DNA from: a virus
Strand: one strand, 5' to 3'
Length of the DNA stretch: 31,974 bases
IMG/VR virus record: IMGVR_UViG_3300021433_000173
Coordinates: 1 to 31,974 of that record
Shown: in pieces, positions 22,044 through 29,579 of the stretch
Layout: every line of letters begins with the position of its first letter
Position numbering within the stretch: the stretch's first letter is position 1
Translations under genes and position numbers: made by a program
The notes under the pieces: generated by a model
What the model was told of the DNA's origin: nothing
The model's input: only the letters and a program-made list of their open reading frames with translations
Database searches by the model: none

Positions 22044-23684
22044 CGGCTTCTTTTTCGCCGGCGGATTCGCCGGCTCTTCTTTCGCCGGCTTGCTGTCCGT
22101 GCCTGGCTCGCCGCTCTCATCCGGCGCACCATCGTTTACCTCGCTCAACGCATCGGCGCGGATATCCGTTCCAACCTGAATTCCAAGCTCATCCGCAAAC
22201 TCTTGCTCGGCCTTGAGCTGCTTATAAACCGCGCGCCAATCCTTGCCGTGTTGATGGAGTATCTCGGCATGCGTCGAGAAGCCGTTCTGCACGTCGAGCG
22301 TTGACGCCTGCGAATCCTTGAGCGGGTCAACCCACGGCCAGCGCCGCGGAATAAACTCGATAGCCTCATCGTCCATGTAGCGTTCCGGATCAAACGGCAA
22401 ATCAATCGCGCCATTCAAAAGCGCCGATTTAATCCAGTCCTCGTAAACCGGCCGATTGAGCGCGTCAATCATCAGGTTTTGCAGCTCCATAAAGTAATCG
22501 CGCTCTTCGAGCACGCCGAGCCGCCCGCTCGAGTAATTCACGCCGGCCAGGTCATTGCCTAGCTCGTGATATGCAACGCCCATACCGGACGCGATGAGCC
22601 GGAGCGAACGCTCCACAAACGGATTGAACGCCGTTGTAGGATGCTCGGGACTCGTGTTCTTGAGCGTGGAGCCCGGCGGGAGCTGAATCAGCATTCCGTT
22701 TTCAACGTCGAGCCGCGTTGCGCCCTCTTCTGCGTCTTCACCGTCGCCGGCGTAGCTCTCGGAGCCCGCCTGCTCGATTGCGCCGAATATCTGAGCGCCA
22801 GAGCGAGCCGCCACAAGCTCAGCCTCAAAGTACCCGTCGAGCATCTTCATGTCGTACATAACCGGCGCTAGCAACGGATAGCCGCGCGTCTGCCCGATAA
22901 ATCGCGGTATGAAAAAGTGATAAATCTGATTCGCCGGCACGGGGATGCGGTTCGACGCGCCGAAACCGGACTCGTAAGGATTGCCCTCAAAGATGTGATA
23001 AGCGAGCGGCTTTTGAAACCTGTCAACCTCAACGCCGAGCCGTATTTGATTCTGCTTAGGCGATCCCAGGATGTTGTAGTTATCGTCTAGCTGATCCGCT
23101 TGGATAAGTTGAAGAGAGAACCCGAAGGGGTTTTGCGTCTTCGGCAGATACACCTTGCGAACGATGATTTCGCCGTCTCGCCCGATGCCATCCGCGGCCA
23201 TCCGACAAACATCGTTCCACGTATATTTGCCGTGAACGGTGCAATACTCGCGGCGTTGCCACTTTCGCCAGGCTTTGTTGAGCGCGTCGTTCGTCTTATC
23301 GTCGAGAATCTCGCTTCCGCGCTTGCGTTGCTTCTCGAGCTTGAACGCGATGCGGATTCCATGCGGCCCTACTAGATTCGTGCGGAGCATCTGCAAAAAC
23401 TTCGAGCCAATCGGCGAGTTGATTTGCTGCTCGCGTGCGCGTGCGCGGAGAAAGCGAAGGTCGATCCTTAGAATCTGATCGGCGGCCCGCGGGATGCGGC
23501 TCCAGTCGGCCGTAAGCCGGCCAGGTTTAGCCGCAGAGAATCCGCCAAACGTGCTGCCCGCGCCGGAAAGAATCCCTTGCATATTGTTCGGCGTTAGCGT
23601 GCGCTTAGCCGGCGCGAGAACCGCGGCCGGCGTCGAGAGCGGCGCGCGCTTCGCTTCGCTCAAATCTAAAAGTGTTAGCGGCAT
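22035..23684 (-). CDS. Portal protein, lambda gpB family
   Basis: The 549-residue product is close in length to lambda gpB. It shows the family pattern: RIDLRFLRARAREQQINSPI, NLVGPHGIRIAFKLE, a long central domain (GRDGEIIVRKVYLP, LIQADQLDDNYNI, YHIFEGNPYESGFG), HFFIPRFIGQTRGYPLLAPV, SGMGVAYHELGNDLAGVNYS, and a Pro/Lys-rich tail. Twelve copies form the ring through which DNA enters the head. AAGGGGAG lies just before the ATG. The C-terminal KEEPANPPAKKKPKK tail is a disordered basic extension. Confidence 0.93.
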   Translation of the reverse strand: MPLTLLDLSEAKRAPLSTPAAVLAPAKRTLTPNNMQGILSGAGSTFGGFSAAKPGRLTADWSRIPRAADQILRIDLRFLRARAREQQINSPIGSKFLQMLRTNLVGPHGIRIAFKLEKQRKRGSEILDDKTNDALNKAWRKWQRREYCTVHGKYTWNDVCRMAADGIGRDGEIIVRKVYLPKTQNPFGFSLQLIQADQLDDNYNILGSPKQNQIRLGVEVDRFQKPLAYHIFEGNPYESGFGASNRIPVPANQIYHFFIPRFIGQTRGYPLLAPVMYDMKMLDGYFEAELVAARSGAQIFGAIEQAGSESYAGDGEDAEEGATRLDVENGMLIQLPPGSTLKNTSPEHPTTAFNPFVERSLRLIASGMGVAYHELGNDLAGVNYSSGRLGVLEERDYFMELQNLMIDALNRPVYEDWIKSALLNGAIDLPFDPERYMDDEAIEFIPRRWPWVDPLKDSQASTLDVQNGFSTHAEILHQHGKDWRAVYKQLKAEQEFADELGIQVGTDIRADALSEVNDGAPDESGEPGTDSKPAKEEPANPPAKKKPKK

Positions 23685-23693
23685 GGACTCCCC

Positions 23694-24335
23694 TTAGCTT
23701 TGCGGCCGGAATGTCAATAAGATTTTTCGTTTAGGAACAAACTCGCCATTCGCGGCGCGCTCTTGGTCGTACTTGTATCTGTACTCATCGCGGAGCCTCA
23801 TCAGCTCCGTGCGATTCATGTAGTTAATGCGCCGGCTCCCGCCGTTCCCTGCGATTTCGTATTCCTGCACAAGCGGGCTCGCATCTCCCGAGATTGCGGC
23901 TTCGAGCATATCCAGCGTCTTTTTTACAAACGAGCGCGTGTCTATCGGCGTCGTAGCGCCAAGGACGTTGGCGGATACGTTGACACTCTGTAGCAGAATC
24001 GTCTGTTTTCCTGTAACCGTCCCGCTCTGCGTGAGCGTAAGAACCGCATACAGGTCATAGATTCCAGGCGCTACGCCGGCCGTCTGAGTCGCAGTAACGA
24101 GCACATCGAACGATTGCCCGTCTGCATCGGCAAGAATCGAGCCCGCCGGAAATTGAAAGATGGCTTGCGGCGAATTCAGGACGTATTGAAGCGTCCAACC
24201 CTGGCCGGATGGATACGCCCCAAAAACTCGCGTCCACTGCCAGGAGTCGCCGGCGCGGAGCTGTGTTGGATCGTTCGCCGTGCGCGGCGCTGAAACAATA
24301 TCGGGAGTAGGCGGAACTACAGGCGGCGTGCTCAC
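23694..24335 (-). CDS. gpW-like head-tail connector with N-terminal Ig-like domain
   Basis: The product is 213 residues from GTG 24335. Residues 1-130 form a beta-sandwich-like domain (RAGDSWQWTRVF, QFPAGSILADADGQSFDVLV, then IYDLYAVLTLTQSG). Residues 140-213 are helical, with VKKTLDMLEAAISGD, YEIAGNGGSRRINYMNRTEL and MRLRDEYRYKY, which is the gpW pattern of small head completion proteins next to the portal gene. The extra domain may decorate the connector. The start has CATAAA 6 bases upstream, in GCGGCATAAA, close to the gpM box. Confidence 0.65.
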   Translation of the reverse strand: MSTPPVVPPTPDIVSAPRTANDPTQLRAGDSWQWTRVFGAYPSGQGWTLQYVLNSPQAIFQFPAGSILADADGQSFDVLVTATQTAGVAPGIYDLYAVLTLTQSGTVTGKQTILLQSVNVSANVLGATTPIDTRSFVKKTLDMLEAAISGDASPLVQEYEIAGNGGSRRINYMNRTELMRLRDEYRYKYDQERAANGEFVPKRKILLTFRPQS

Positions 24336-24373
24336 GCCCCATTTATGCCGCGATAACGCGAATTAGAGCAAAA

Positions 24374-26350
24374 TTACCGCTTCCACGAATTCACCCACGG
24401 GTTTTTGAATGCCGCAAGCGTCTTTTGCTGCGACTTAGGAACCGGCTTCTTTGCCGGGAGCGCCGGCGGCGTCTTCGGCACATCCGGCTTTACTTCTGGC
24501 TCGGGCTCGAGCGGTACTTTCCTTGCCTCCGCGATCCGCTCGGCGGCCGCGGCCAGGTTCCGCTTAATCTTCCCGAAATTCGGACGGAGCACGGCGACGG
24601 CGGCGCGAGCGTAGACGAAGCAATCGAGAGCTTCGTTGCGATCCGTCTTTTTGATCCACTTCAAGGTCGTAATGAAATCGTGTTTCACCTTTACGAGCTG
24701 CTCAGATGTAACCTGGCGAAAATACTCCGATGGGAGAGACTTCGAGAAATGGCAGCTCCCCGCACCCGTAGCGCCGGCGCGGAAGCTCGTAAAGATATCC
24801 TCTTTCGCTGTGTCCACTCCCACGGTAAAGAGCTTTGTCCGTTGCGGCCCTTGCTCCGTTCCTTTGCTCACGAGCGGCTTACCGATACCGCCGCGGCCTA
24901 CAATGGCATGCCAACGGCGCAATTCGTTCTTTCCCGTGAATTCATAAACCCGCGTCGTGTGATGGCCGCCTGAGTCAATGAGTACGCAGGAAATTACAAT
25001 CGTGACGCCTAGCGCATGCTCCCACGGATGTAGCAGATACTCGCGGAGCCTGGCCCACGGGCTCGTTTCATCCGAATCAGGTAAGGATGGATCGCCGGCG
25101 AAAATCTGGTGATCTATGACCCATCTTTCCTCGTTAGCGCCCCAACCGATAACGGAAACCTCGAGCCGGTCATCCTGCGTATCGACGCCGGCCGTAAGGA
25201 ATAGCACGCCCTCCGGTAGCAGCTCGGCGTAATCCGTCTCATCCTTGCGCTTTTCCAGCTCGTGCAAATCCGCGCCGGTTCCGCGAATCTCCCACGTTTC
25301 AGCCAGGCGAGTATTTACGAATGTCTTCATCCGCTCGAGCGACGTTTGCGCCTCGAGCCACTCGCCTATGAGTTTCGCCCAATCGAGCACGGGGGAATAG
25401 AGCGCGTTCAATTGAAAGCCGGCCGTCTTCCCGTCATGGCTCTGCGCCGTCGCCCGCCATTCACCCTTGCGGATCATCTCAAACTTAGATCGCTCGAGAA
25501 TCTCGCAGCCCTGCAAGCACACGTACCAGAAGCCGGCAACCCGCGGCTTTTCGTTGCTGTCGCCTTCCGTCTTCCACTGCAAGCGCCGCCACTCGAGCGC
25601 CTGAAACGTTCCGCATTGCGGGCATGGAACGTAATACTTCCGCTTGTCGGAAGCGTCGTAAGCCGCCTCAATGCGGCTTATGTTTTTTATCCCAGGCGTG
25701 GATGCGAGAATTTTTTTCCGGTTCCAGTAAGTAGTGGTGCGCTTTTCGGCCAGGTCTACCGGATCGCCTTCCGTGCCGGCGCTCGGCGGATATCTGTCAA
25801 CCTCATCCGGTATCAGGATGCGGATAGGCATAGACGCCAGGCCCGCCGGAGCGTTCGCGCCGGCAATCACGAGCACGCCGCCGGGAAATTCCTTGTTGAG
25901 AAGCGTGTTCCCCGAATCGCGCGCCCGCGGCTTCGGGTAGATATCCCGCAAAACCGGCGTGTCGCGGATCATCTTCGCAATACGGTTTTTCGAGAATTTC
26001 TCGGCTTCGCCTTCCGATGCTTGGACTACCAGAATCGGGCTCGGGTCATGGTGCGTGTAATAGCCGATGGTATTTAGCTGAATCTGAGACTTGCCGCTCT
26101 GAGAGCAGAGCATTTGAACAACCGTCTCGATGTTCGGATCAGTTATCGCGTCCTGAATGCCGCGCTGATACTCCGCAAACCCCGTGTTGAATTTTCCAGG
26201 GAACGCGCCGGACTCTTTCGGAATATAGGCGTACTTGTCCGCCCATTCGGAAAGCGTAAGGATCGGAGGCGGAAGAAACATCCCTTGCGAGCTACGGAAC
26301 GCCTTCCGAAGAGACGCGAGCCCCTCAGTCGAAGTATTAAGAGCTACCAT
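24374..26350 (-). CDS. Terminase large subunit, lambda gpA family
   Basis: The ATG at 26350, with GAGGGGG upstream, gives 658 residues. The ATPase half carries a variant Walker A (CSQSGKSQ, residues 82-89) and a Walker B (IPDEVDRY, near 180-187). A four-Cys zinc site follows near 245-300 (CPQCGTF, then CLQGC). The nuclease half begins at GVDTQDDRLEVSVIGWG and has an acidic LIDSGGHHT motif. The enzyme cuts concatemeric DNA, probably at cos sites, and pumps it into the prohead. The start overlaps the small subunit gene by 14 bases. The C-terminus is Lys/Pro-rich, ending NPWVNSWKR. Confidence 0.93.
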   Translation of the reverse strand: MVALNTSTEGLASLRKAFRSSQGMFLPPPILTLSEWADKYAYIPKESGAFPGKFNTGFAEYQRGIQDAITDPNIETVVQMLCSQSGKSQIQLNTIGYYTHHDPSPILVVQASEGEAEKFSKNRIAKMIRDTPVLRDIYPKPRARDSGNTLLNKEFPGGVLVIAGANAPAGLASMPIRILIPDEVDRYPPSAGTEGDPVDLAEKRTTTYWNRKKILASTPGIKNISRIEAAYDASDKRKYYVPCPQCGTFQALEWRRLQWKTEGDSNEKPRVAGFWYVCLQGCEILERSKFEMIRKGEWRATAQSHDGKTAGFQLNALYSPVLDWAKLIGEWLEAQTSLERMKTFVNTRLAETWEIRGTGADLHELEKRKDETDYAELLPEGVLFLTAGVDTQDDRLEVSVIGWGANEERWVIDHQIFAGDPSLPDSDETSPWARLREYLLHPWEHALGVTIVISCVLIDSGGHHTTRVYEFTGKNELRRWHAIVGRGGIGKPLVSKGTEQGPQRTKLFTVGVDTAKEDIFTSFRAGATGAGSCHFSKSLPSEYFRQVTSEQLVKVKHDFITTLKWIKKTDRNEALDCFVYARAAVAVLRPNFGKIKRNLAAAAERIAEARKVPLEPEPEVKPDVPKTPPALPAKKPVPKSQQKTLAAFKNPWVNSWKR

Positions 26351-26912
26351 CTTCCCCCTCGTCGCTCGAGCCCTGATCGGCGAGCGGATCAAAGTTCGCC
26401 AAAGAGGAAAGCAGTTGATTGCATTCCCGCTGGAGAATGGCGAAGACTTCGGCGCGCTCGTCGATTCCCACGAGCTGCGTAGCGAGCCGGGATGGTACGG
26501 CCAGGATGCGCGTCTGCGTTTCCTTATTCGAGCGCGAGAGCGCCAGCTCCACATCCGCAATTGCCGCCACCTGGCCGCGCTCTTTCCCGAGCTGTAACTC
26601 TTTTAGATCGGCTTCCGCTCGCGTCTTTCTGGCGAGCGCCTGCTCGTAAGTCTCGAGCGGAACCACGGCGGGAGCTTCCGGCTCGGATTTGACAGTCGCA
26701 TTTCCGTCATTTCCGCTCTCGGAAATCCTGTAATTGACGTACCACTTCAAAGCCGCCGGCCAGGAGATAACGCGGCCGCGGCCGGATTCGATTGACGGTA
26801 AGCCGCCTTTATTCATCCAGTTACGGACAGTCTTCTCCGTTACGCCGAGCAGCTCGGCAACGTCCACCGCGCTCAGCGTGTCAAACTTTTTAGGCTTTTC
26901 AGGCGTCGGCAT
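26337..26912 (-). CDS. Terminase small subunit, Nu1-like
   Basis: The 191-residue product begins with a winged helix-turn-helix of the Nu1/MerR type (SAVDVAELLGVTEKTVRNWM, then GRGRVISWPAALKWYV). A helical middle follows (TRAEADLKELQLGKERGQVA, RLATQLVGIDERAEV), with an acidic C-terminus (SSDEGEDGSS) that would contact the large subunit. It recognises the packaging site, usually next to its own gene. No ribosome binding site is visible before the ATG. Its length matches lambda Nu1. Confidence 0.9.
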   Translation of the reverse strand: MPTPEKPKKFDTLSAVDVAELLGVTEKTVRNWMNKGGLPSIESGRGRVISWPAALKWYVNYRISESGNDGNATVKSEPEAPAVVPLETYEQALARKTRAEADLKELQLGKERGQVAAIADVELALSRSNKETQTRILAVPSRLATQLVGIDERAEVFAILQRECNQLLSSLANFDPLADQGSSDEGEDGSS

Positions 26913-27088
26913 AGGCGGAAACGGAAACGTTGACGAAAAATCCTGTCGCTAGTGTGACCCCACGCTGGTGCGACACCCCCAACGCGCACCGACCAGGGAA
27001 GGACCCAAGCCGTTCATTCCATTGGCTGAGGCCCGTCATTCGCATGTTGGCGATTGAGTTAATAGATGAGCGAGATGTATCATACTGG
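26913..27088. other. Non-coding stretch upstream of terminase, possible cos region
   Basis: No credible gene is seen here. TGTCGC (26944-26949) and GCGACA (26970-26975) form a 6-base inverted repeat that encloses a C-rich stretch. In lambda-like phages cos lies directly upstream of the small terminase gene, so this is where a packaging site would be expected. I cannot identify cleavage positions. Confidence 0.3.
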
Positions 27089-27313
27089 TTAACGCATCCT
27101 CGGATAGACAACCATGTGAGCCGTTGCGTGCGCCGCGCACCATTGAACGTGAGCAGACTTCCACTTGATAATGCGAGCTATCACCTTACCGTTTACATCC
27201 GTCGCAACCTCACGGCCGCCCGGCTCGTACTGCACATAGCCGAGCTTGCGGCCATCCACTGCGAAAAGCGGCCGGCGGTTCACGTTCGATGGATGAAACC
27301 CGATTGCCTTCAT
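27089..27313 (-). CDS. Small hypothetical protein
   Basis: From the ATG at 27313 the product is 74 residues. A short beta-rich core (RPLFAVDGRKLGYVQYEPGG, EVATDVNGKVIARI) is followed by a His/Ala/Trp-rich end. The core looks like a small beta-hairpin repeat of the VDGRxLGY / DVNGKVIA type found in some small phage proteins. There is no ribosome binding site. It lies between the methyltransferase remnant and the terminase genes. The coding status is uncertain. Confidence 0.4.
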   Translation of the reverse strand: MKAIGFHPSNVNRRPLFAVDGRKLGYVQYEPGGREVATDVNGKVIARIIKWKSAHVQWCAAHATAHMVVYPRMR

Positions 27314-27442
27314 AGGAAATAATTGGGCAGCAAACCCTGAGCGGCTCATGCTCTGAATTCACGCCTTACGTGAACGGCTGCGCTCCGTTGCTGCCCTTGA
27401 GCGTTATGTATCTCTTGATTGCGAATTGAGGCAATTACGGCG

Positions 27443-27637
27443 TCATGCAAGCGCCAGCACTTCCTGACGCAACCGTTCCGCGGCCGCCTCGCAATACCGC
27501 CCTTCGCGCTCTATGCCGATCGCATCGAGCCCGAGCATCTTCGCGGCGTGCAACGTTGTTCCAGAGCCCATGAACGGATCGAGAATCGTTTTGCACGTTA
27601 GGAGATGCGAGCCTCTAGATGCGACTGAGGAATCCAT
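27443..27637 (-). pseudogene. C-terminal remnant of a beta-class DNA methyltransferase
   Basis: The 64-residue frame contains [20 protein letters not shown] and [20 protein letters not shown]. These are the SAM-binding motif I (DPFMGSGTT) and the helix after it, which end N4-cytosine or N6-adenine methyltransferases of the permuted class. A complete enzyme has a further 150-250 residues with a DPPY or SPPY catalytic motif in front. No such motif is found on the minus strand between here and about 29.3 kb. Recognisable homology stops near 27600, where lower-GC accessory DNA begins. It therefore looks truncated by insertion or deletion. Confidence 0.75.
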
Positions 27638-27752
27638 ACCGCCAACAGTTTTCTACCCTCTCAAAGTGATCCAATCGCGGTCAGGCACCCTACGAAGGCA
27701 TTCCTTCTTTGGAACTAAATCATTAATCTTAAAGCCTTTAAACGATACATTG

Positions 27753-27781
27753 TTGACCGCAGGCTCATGGCAGAATAGAGT
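27753..27781 (+). promoter_or_regulatory. Candidate sigma70-type promoter
   Basis: TTGACC (27753-27758), a 17-base spacer and TAGAGT (27776-27781) fit a -35/-10 pair. Transcription would begin near 27788 and run into the 39-codon ORF and perhaps on into the toxin-like operon. Confidence 0.45.
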
Positions 27782-27809
27782 TTGTTTAGATGTGCAAAAG
27801 GAGGCAGAA

Positions 27810-27929
27810 ATGACACCCCTCATTTCTGTTGCGCATCCTAATGAAGACATGCTAGGTAAGAAGCGTCTATTTTCAGCGTTCGGTTCTGAATCGCTAAGTT
27901 GGGTGACGAGTCTGATAGCCAGGAGTTAA
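27810..27929 (+). CDS. Possible 39-residue peptide or leader ORF
   Basis: The ATG at 27810 follows AAAAGGAGG with 5 bases between, the most perfect ribosome binding site seen in the window. The encoded peptide (MTPLISVAHPNEDMLGKK to SLIARS) matches no family I know. It lies behind a candidate promoter and about 170 bases before the toxin-partner gene. It could be a small protein or a leader peptide; it could also be chance. Confidence 0.35.
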   Translation: MTPLISVAHPNEDMLGKKRLFSAFGSESLSWVTSLIARS

Positions 27930-28102
27930 TGGGCCTGAACGTGCCAGCGTTCGCATGCGGCTGGCGTTGTTCATGGTCGGAAACTGAAGTAAACGCGCGT
28001 AGGAAGCACGACGTACGGGTTAGTACAGCGTGACGTGTTACGTGAGCGTGTCTCAGCTCACTATCCGGTTAGGATTTAGCTTTGGAAGGACGTGCAGGAA
28101 CT

Positions 28103-28858
28103 ATGGATACCACTCTCGCAATGCAAGGAATCGGACTGCTCTTTGAGCGTGACAGAGCGCCGGCTTTTCTGGCTTCTCGCCCAAGGAAATCAGCTCGCGA
28201 GCTTTCTGGTTCCACAGATGACGTGTTCAAGGGAATGAGCCTGGCCCTGGAGCATCTTTTGAGTGGCGTTATTCAGAAACGGACCGCAGCGGAATTCACT
28301 GCCGCCTATGCGGACGCTTTTCCTAAGTATGTTGATGTGATCTTGGCGCTTTCTCGATTTGCAGATGCTGTTGTGCCGCCAGATGTGATCCAGCGTCTCC
28401 AGTGGGAATCTTTCTGTGAGATAGAAGGCGATTTTCGGGAGCATGGCCTTGCAGCGTTTGGACGAGCGGTTCAAGATCAGGCCCTATTCACGGTTTGGAC
28501 GTTGCGAAAGATCAATGACCTATTGGCGCAGATTCACGGAGCCAAGACAGTTGAGCCGGCCTCAGCGGACGAGGACAAGACATATTCGGTCTCCTATATG
28601 GTGAACACGCTGCGCGCGAATTTCAGCCTTGACTGTTTGAACGTTGGACTTCGTGAAAAGAGCGCAATTTATCCGGAGGTCCTTGAAGAATTGACGAATG
28701 GTCTTCGCGCTGTCGTCAATGCCTATGCGTGGATTCGGAGAGGAGTTGATTTGCGAATTCCCAGGGCCGAGCCAGCTCTCGAAAAAGTGCAGTGGGACGA
28801 TGAGGATCAGGAATTGCTCGACGAGGCTACCCGAGATGTTCTGGGGGAGCCCGTTTAA
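28103..28858 (+). CDS. Unknown protein coupled to a MazF-like toxin, possible large antitoxin
   Basis: The ATG at 28103, with AGGA 5-6 bases upstream, gives 251 residues. A TTG at 28082 would add 7. The protein is predicted to be nearly all helical: DVFKGMSLALEHLLSGVI, YADAFPKYVDVILALSRFAD, VWTLRKINDLLAQIHGAK and VLEELTNGLRAVVNAYAWIR. The tail is strongly acidic (VQWDDEDQELLDEATRDVLG), like the C-terminal peptides by which antitoxins of the MazE type wrap their toxins. Its stop overlaps the toxin start as TAATG. Ordinary MazE is about 80 residues with an AbrB domain, which is absent here. I do not recognise the family. The antitoxin role is inferred from position, coupling and the acidic tail. 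Confidence 0.75.
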   Translation: MDTTLAMQGIGLLFERDRAPAFLASRPRKSARELSGSTDDVFKGMSLALEHLLSGVIQKRTAAEFTAAYADAFPKYVDVILALSRFADAVVPPDVIQRLQWESFCEIEGDFREHGLAAFGRAVQDQALFTVWTLRKINDLLAQIHGAKTVEPASADEDKTYSVSYMVNTLRANFSLDCLNVGLREKSAIYPEVLEELTNGLRAVVNAYAWIRRGVDLRIPRAEPALEKVQWDDEDQELLDEATRDVLGEPV

Positions 28859-29250
28859 TGGAAGTGAAGAAGGGATGCGTCTATTTGTATGAGCCGCCCT
28901 CTGTATCTACCTCCGATCAAGCCGCATTATTGACAACTTCCGGCTCCGAGCAGGCAGGCCTGCGGCCTTATATCATTGTGTCCAGAGACTCAGTTAATAA
29001 AGACAAACCGACTGCGGTGGGGGTTCCTCTCACTACTCGGGTTCAAAAGGCAAATTCGTATCGCATATTGCTTCCTGCGGCCGAATTGATTTCGGATGTG
29101 GGATGTCTCCCGTTTCAAGACAGTGTTGCGCTATGCGACCACATCCGCGTGGTGAACAAGGATCAAATCAAGAAAAAGATTGGCAGCCTGTCTCAGAATG
29201 CCCTCCTCGCTGTCGAATTAGGCCTGCTGTTCGTCTTCGACATCCGCTAG
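28858..29250 (+). CDS. MazF/PemK-family toxin-like protein
   Basis: The 130-residue product starts KKGCVYLYEPP, then has an extra Ser/Thr-rich insert of about 14 residues. The family signature follows: GSEQAGLRPYIIVSRDSVNK, VGVPLTT, YRILLPAAE, and the RNase core ending QDSVALCDHIRVVNKDQIKK. The conserved Arg (GLRP), the Ser/Asp/Asn of VSRDSVN and the Thr pair of PLTT are all present. MazF and PemK are sequence-specific endoribonucleases that stop growth when their antitoxin is lost. It is translationally coupled to the 251-residue gene in front. Its length is slightly above the family norm because of the insert. Confidence 0.85.
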   Translation: MEVKKGCVYLYEPPSVSTSDQAALLTTSGSEQAGLRPYIIVSRDSVNKDKPTAVGVPLTTRVQKANSYRILLPAAELISDVGCLPFQDSVALCDHIRVVNKDQIKKKIGSLSQNALLAVELGLLFVFDIR

Positions 29251-29362
29251 CGGCTGGGCAGCGCGCAACAAACTCATCTGGCCCGCCCAGCTACTACCTG
29301 AGCTACGATTCCCCGATTCCGGGCAAAAGGCACAACCCACAGGATAGGGAACAAAAAGCGAA

Positions 29363-29368
29363 TATAAT
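29363..29368 (+). promoter_or_regulatory. Perfect TATAAT 7 bases before the 67-residue gene
   Basis: A consensus -10 box ends 7 bases before the ATG at 29376. Transcription would start at the initiation codon, giving a leaderless mRNA. No good -35 is seen. Confidence 0.55.
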
Positions 29369-29375
29369 TCGGGGC

Positions 29376-29579
29376 ATGGCCACCTTGAACATTCCGCCGG
29401 ATCAAGCCTTTGGCATTCTCGTTCGACGAATCGAGACGAGAATTCAGGCGCTACGCGGCGTGAAGCTCGACGGCTATAACATGGCAATTTCAGAGCTGGA
29501 TAACGTCTTGCGGCAATTGAGGAAGGCTCAGACGTATTACCAGAGTCAGCCGGCGAAACCTCGCGGCTATAGGCCGTAG
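29376..29579 (+). CDS. Small helical protein, unknown function
   Basis: The 67-residue product (MATLNIPPDQAFGILVRRIE and so on) is helical and basic, with a C-terminal QTYYQSQPAKPRGYRP tail. There is no signal peptide or membrane span. A perfect TATAAT lies 7 bases before the ATG, and there is no ribosome binding site beyond GGGGC. It converges on, and overlaps by 13 bases, the minus-strand 71-residue gene. I do not recognise it. Confidence 0.55.
   Translation: MATLNIPPDQAFGILVRRIETRIQALRGVKLDGYNMAISELDNVLRQLRKAQTYYQSQPAKPRGYRP

Larger units (their letters stand above)
27638..28102. other. Mostly gene-free leader in front of the toxin-like operon
   Basis: These 465 bases hold only a short 39-codon ORF (27810-27929) and a candidate promoter. 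The rest, from about 27930 to 28080, has several short inverted repeats (for example CCAGC and GCTGG around 27940-27962, and repeats of the CGTGACGTGTTACGTGAGCGTG kind) and no long ORF. Composition is more AT-rich and less GCCGGC-rich than the core phage genes. It may be a structured 5' leader or the junction of an insertion. Confidence 0.4.

Noticed and set aside
25262-26077. 271-residue plus-strand ORF opposite the large terminase gene
   Set aside because: It is antisense to the ATPase domain, Arg-rich, and has no ribosome binding site or motif.
27089-27313. The 74-residue protein as a fragment of SprT, because MKAIGFHPS resembles MKAVGLHPS in the SprT-like protein
   Set aside because: The likeness covers only about nine residues. 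The rest differs and the zinc site is missing, so chance is more likely.
26930-27322. 130-residue plus-strand ORF upstream of terminase
   Set aside because: Irregular composition with no motif and no promoter. The opposite strand gives a slightly more protein-like frame.
27653-27850. 65-residue minus-strand ORF next to the methyltransferase remnant (ending DWITLRG)
   Set aside because: It could be a fragment of the lost gene, but it shows no methyltransferase motif and overlaps the candidate promoter and the ribosome binding site of the 39-codon ORF.
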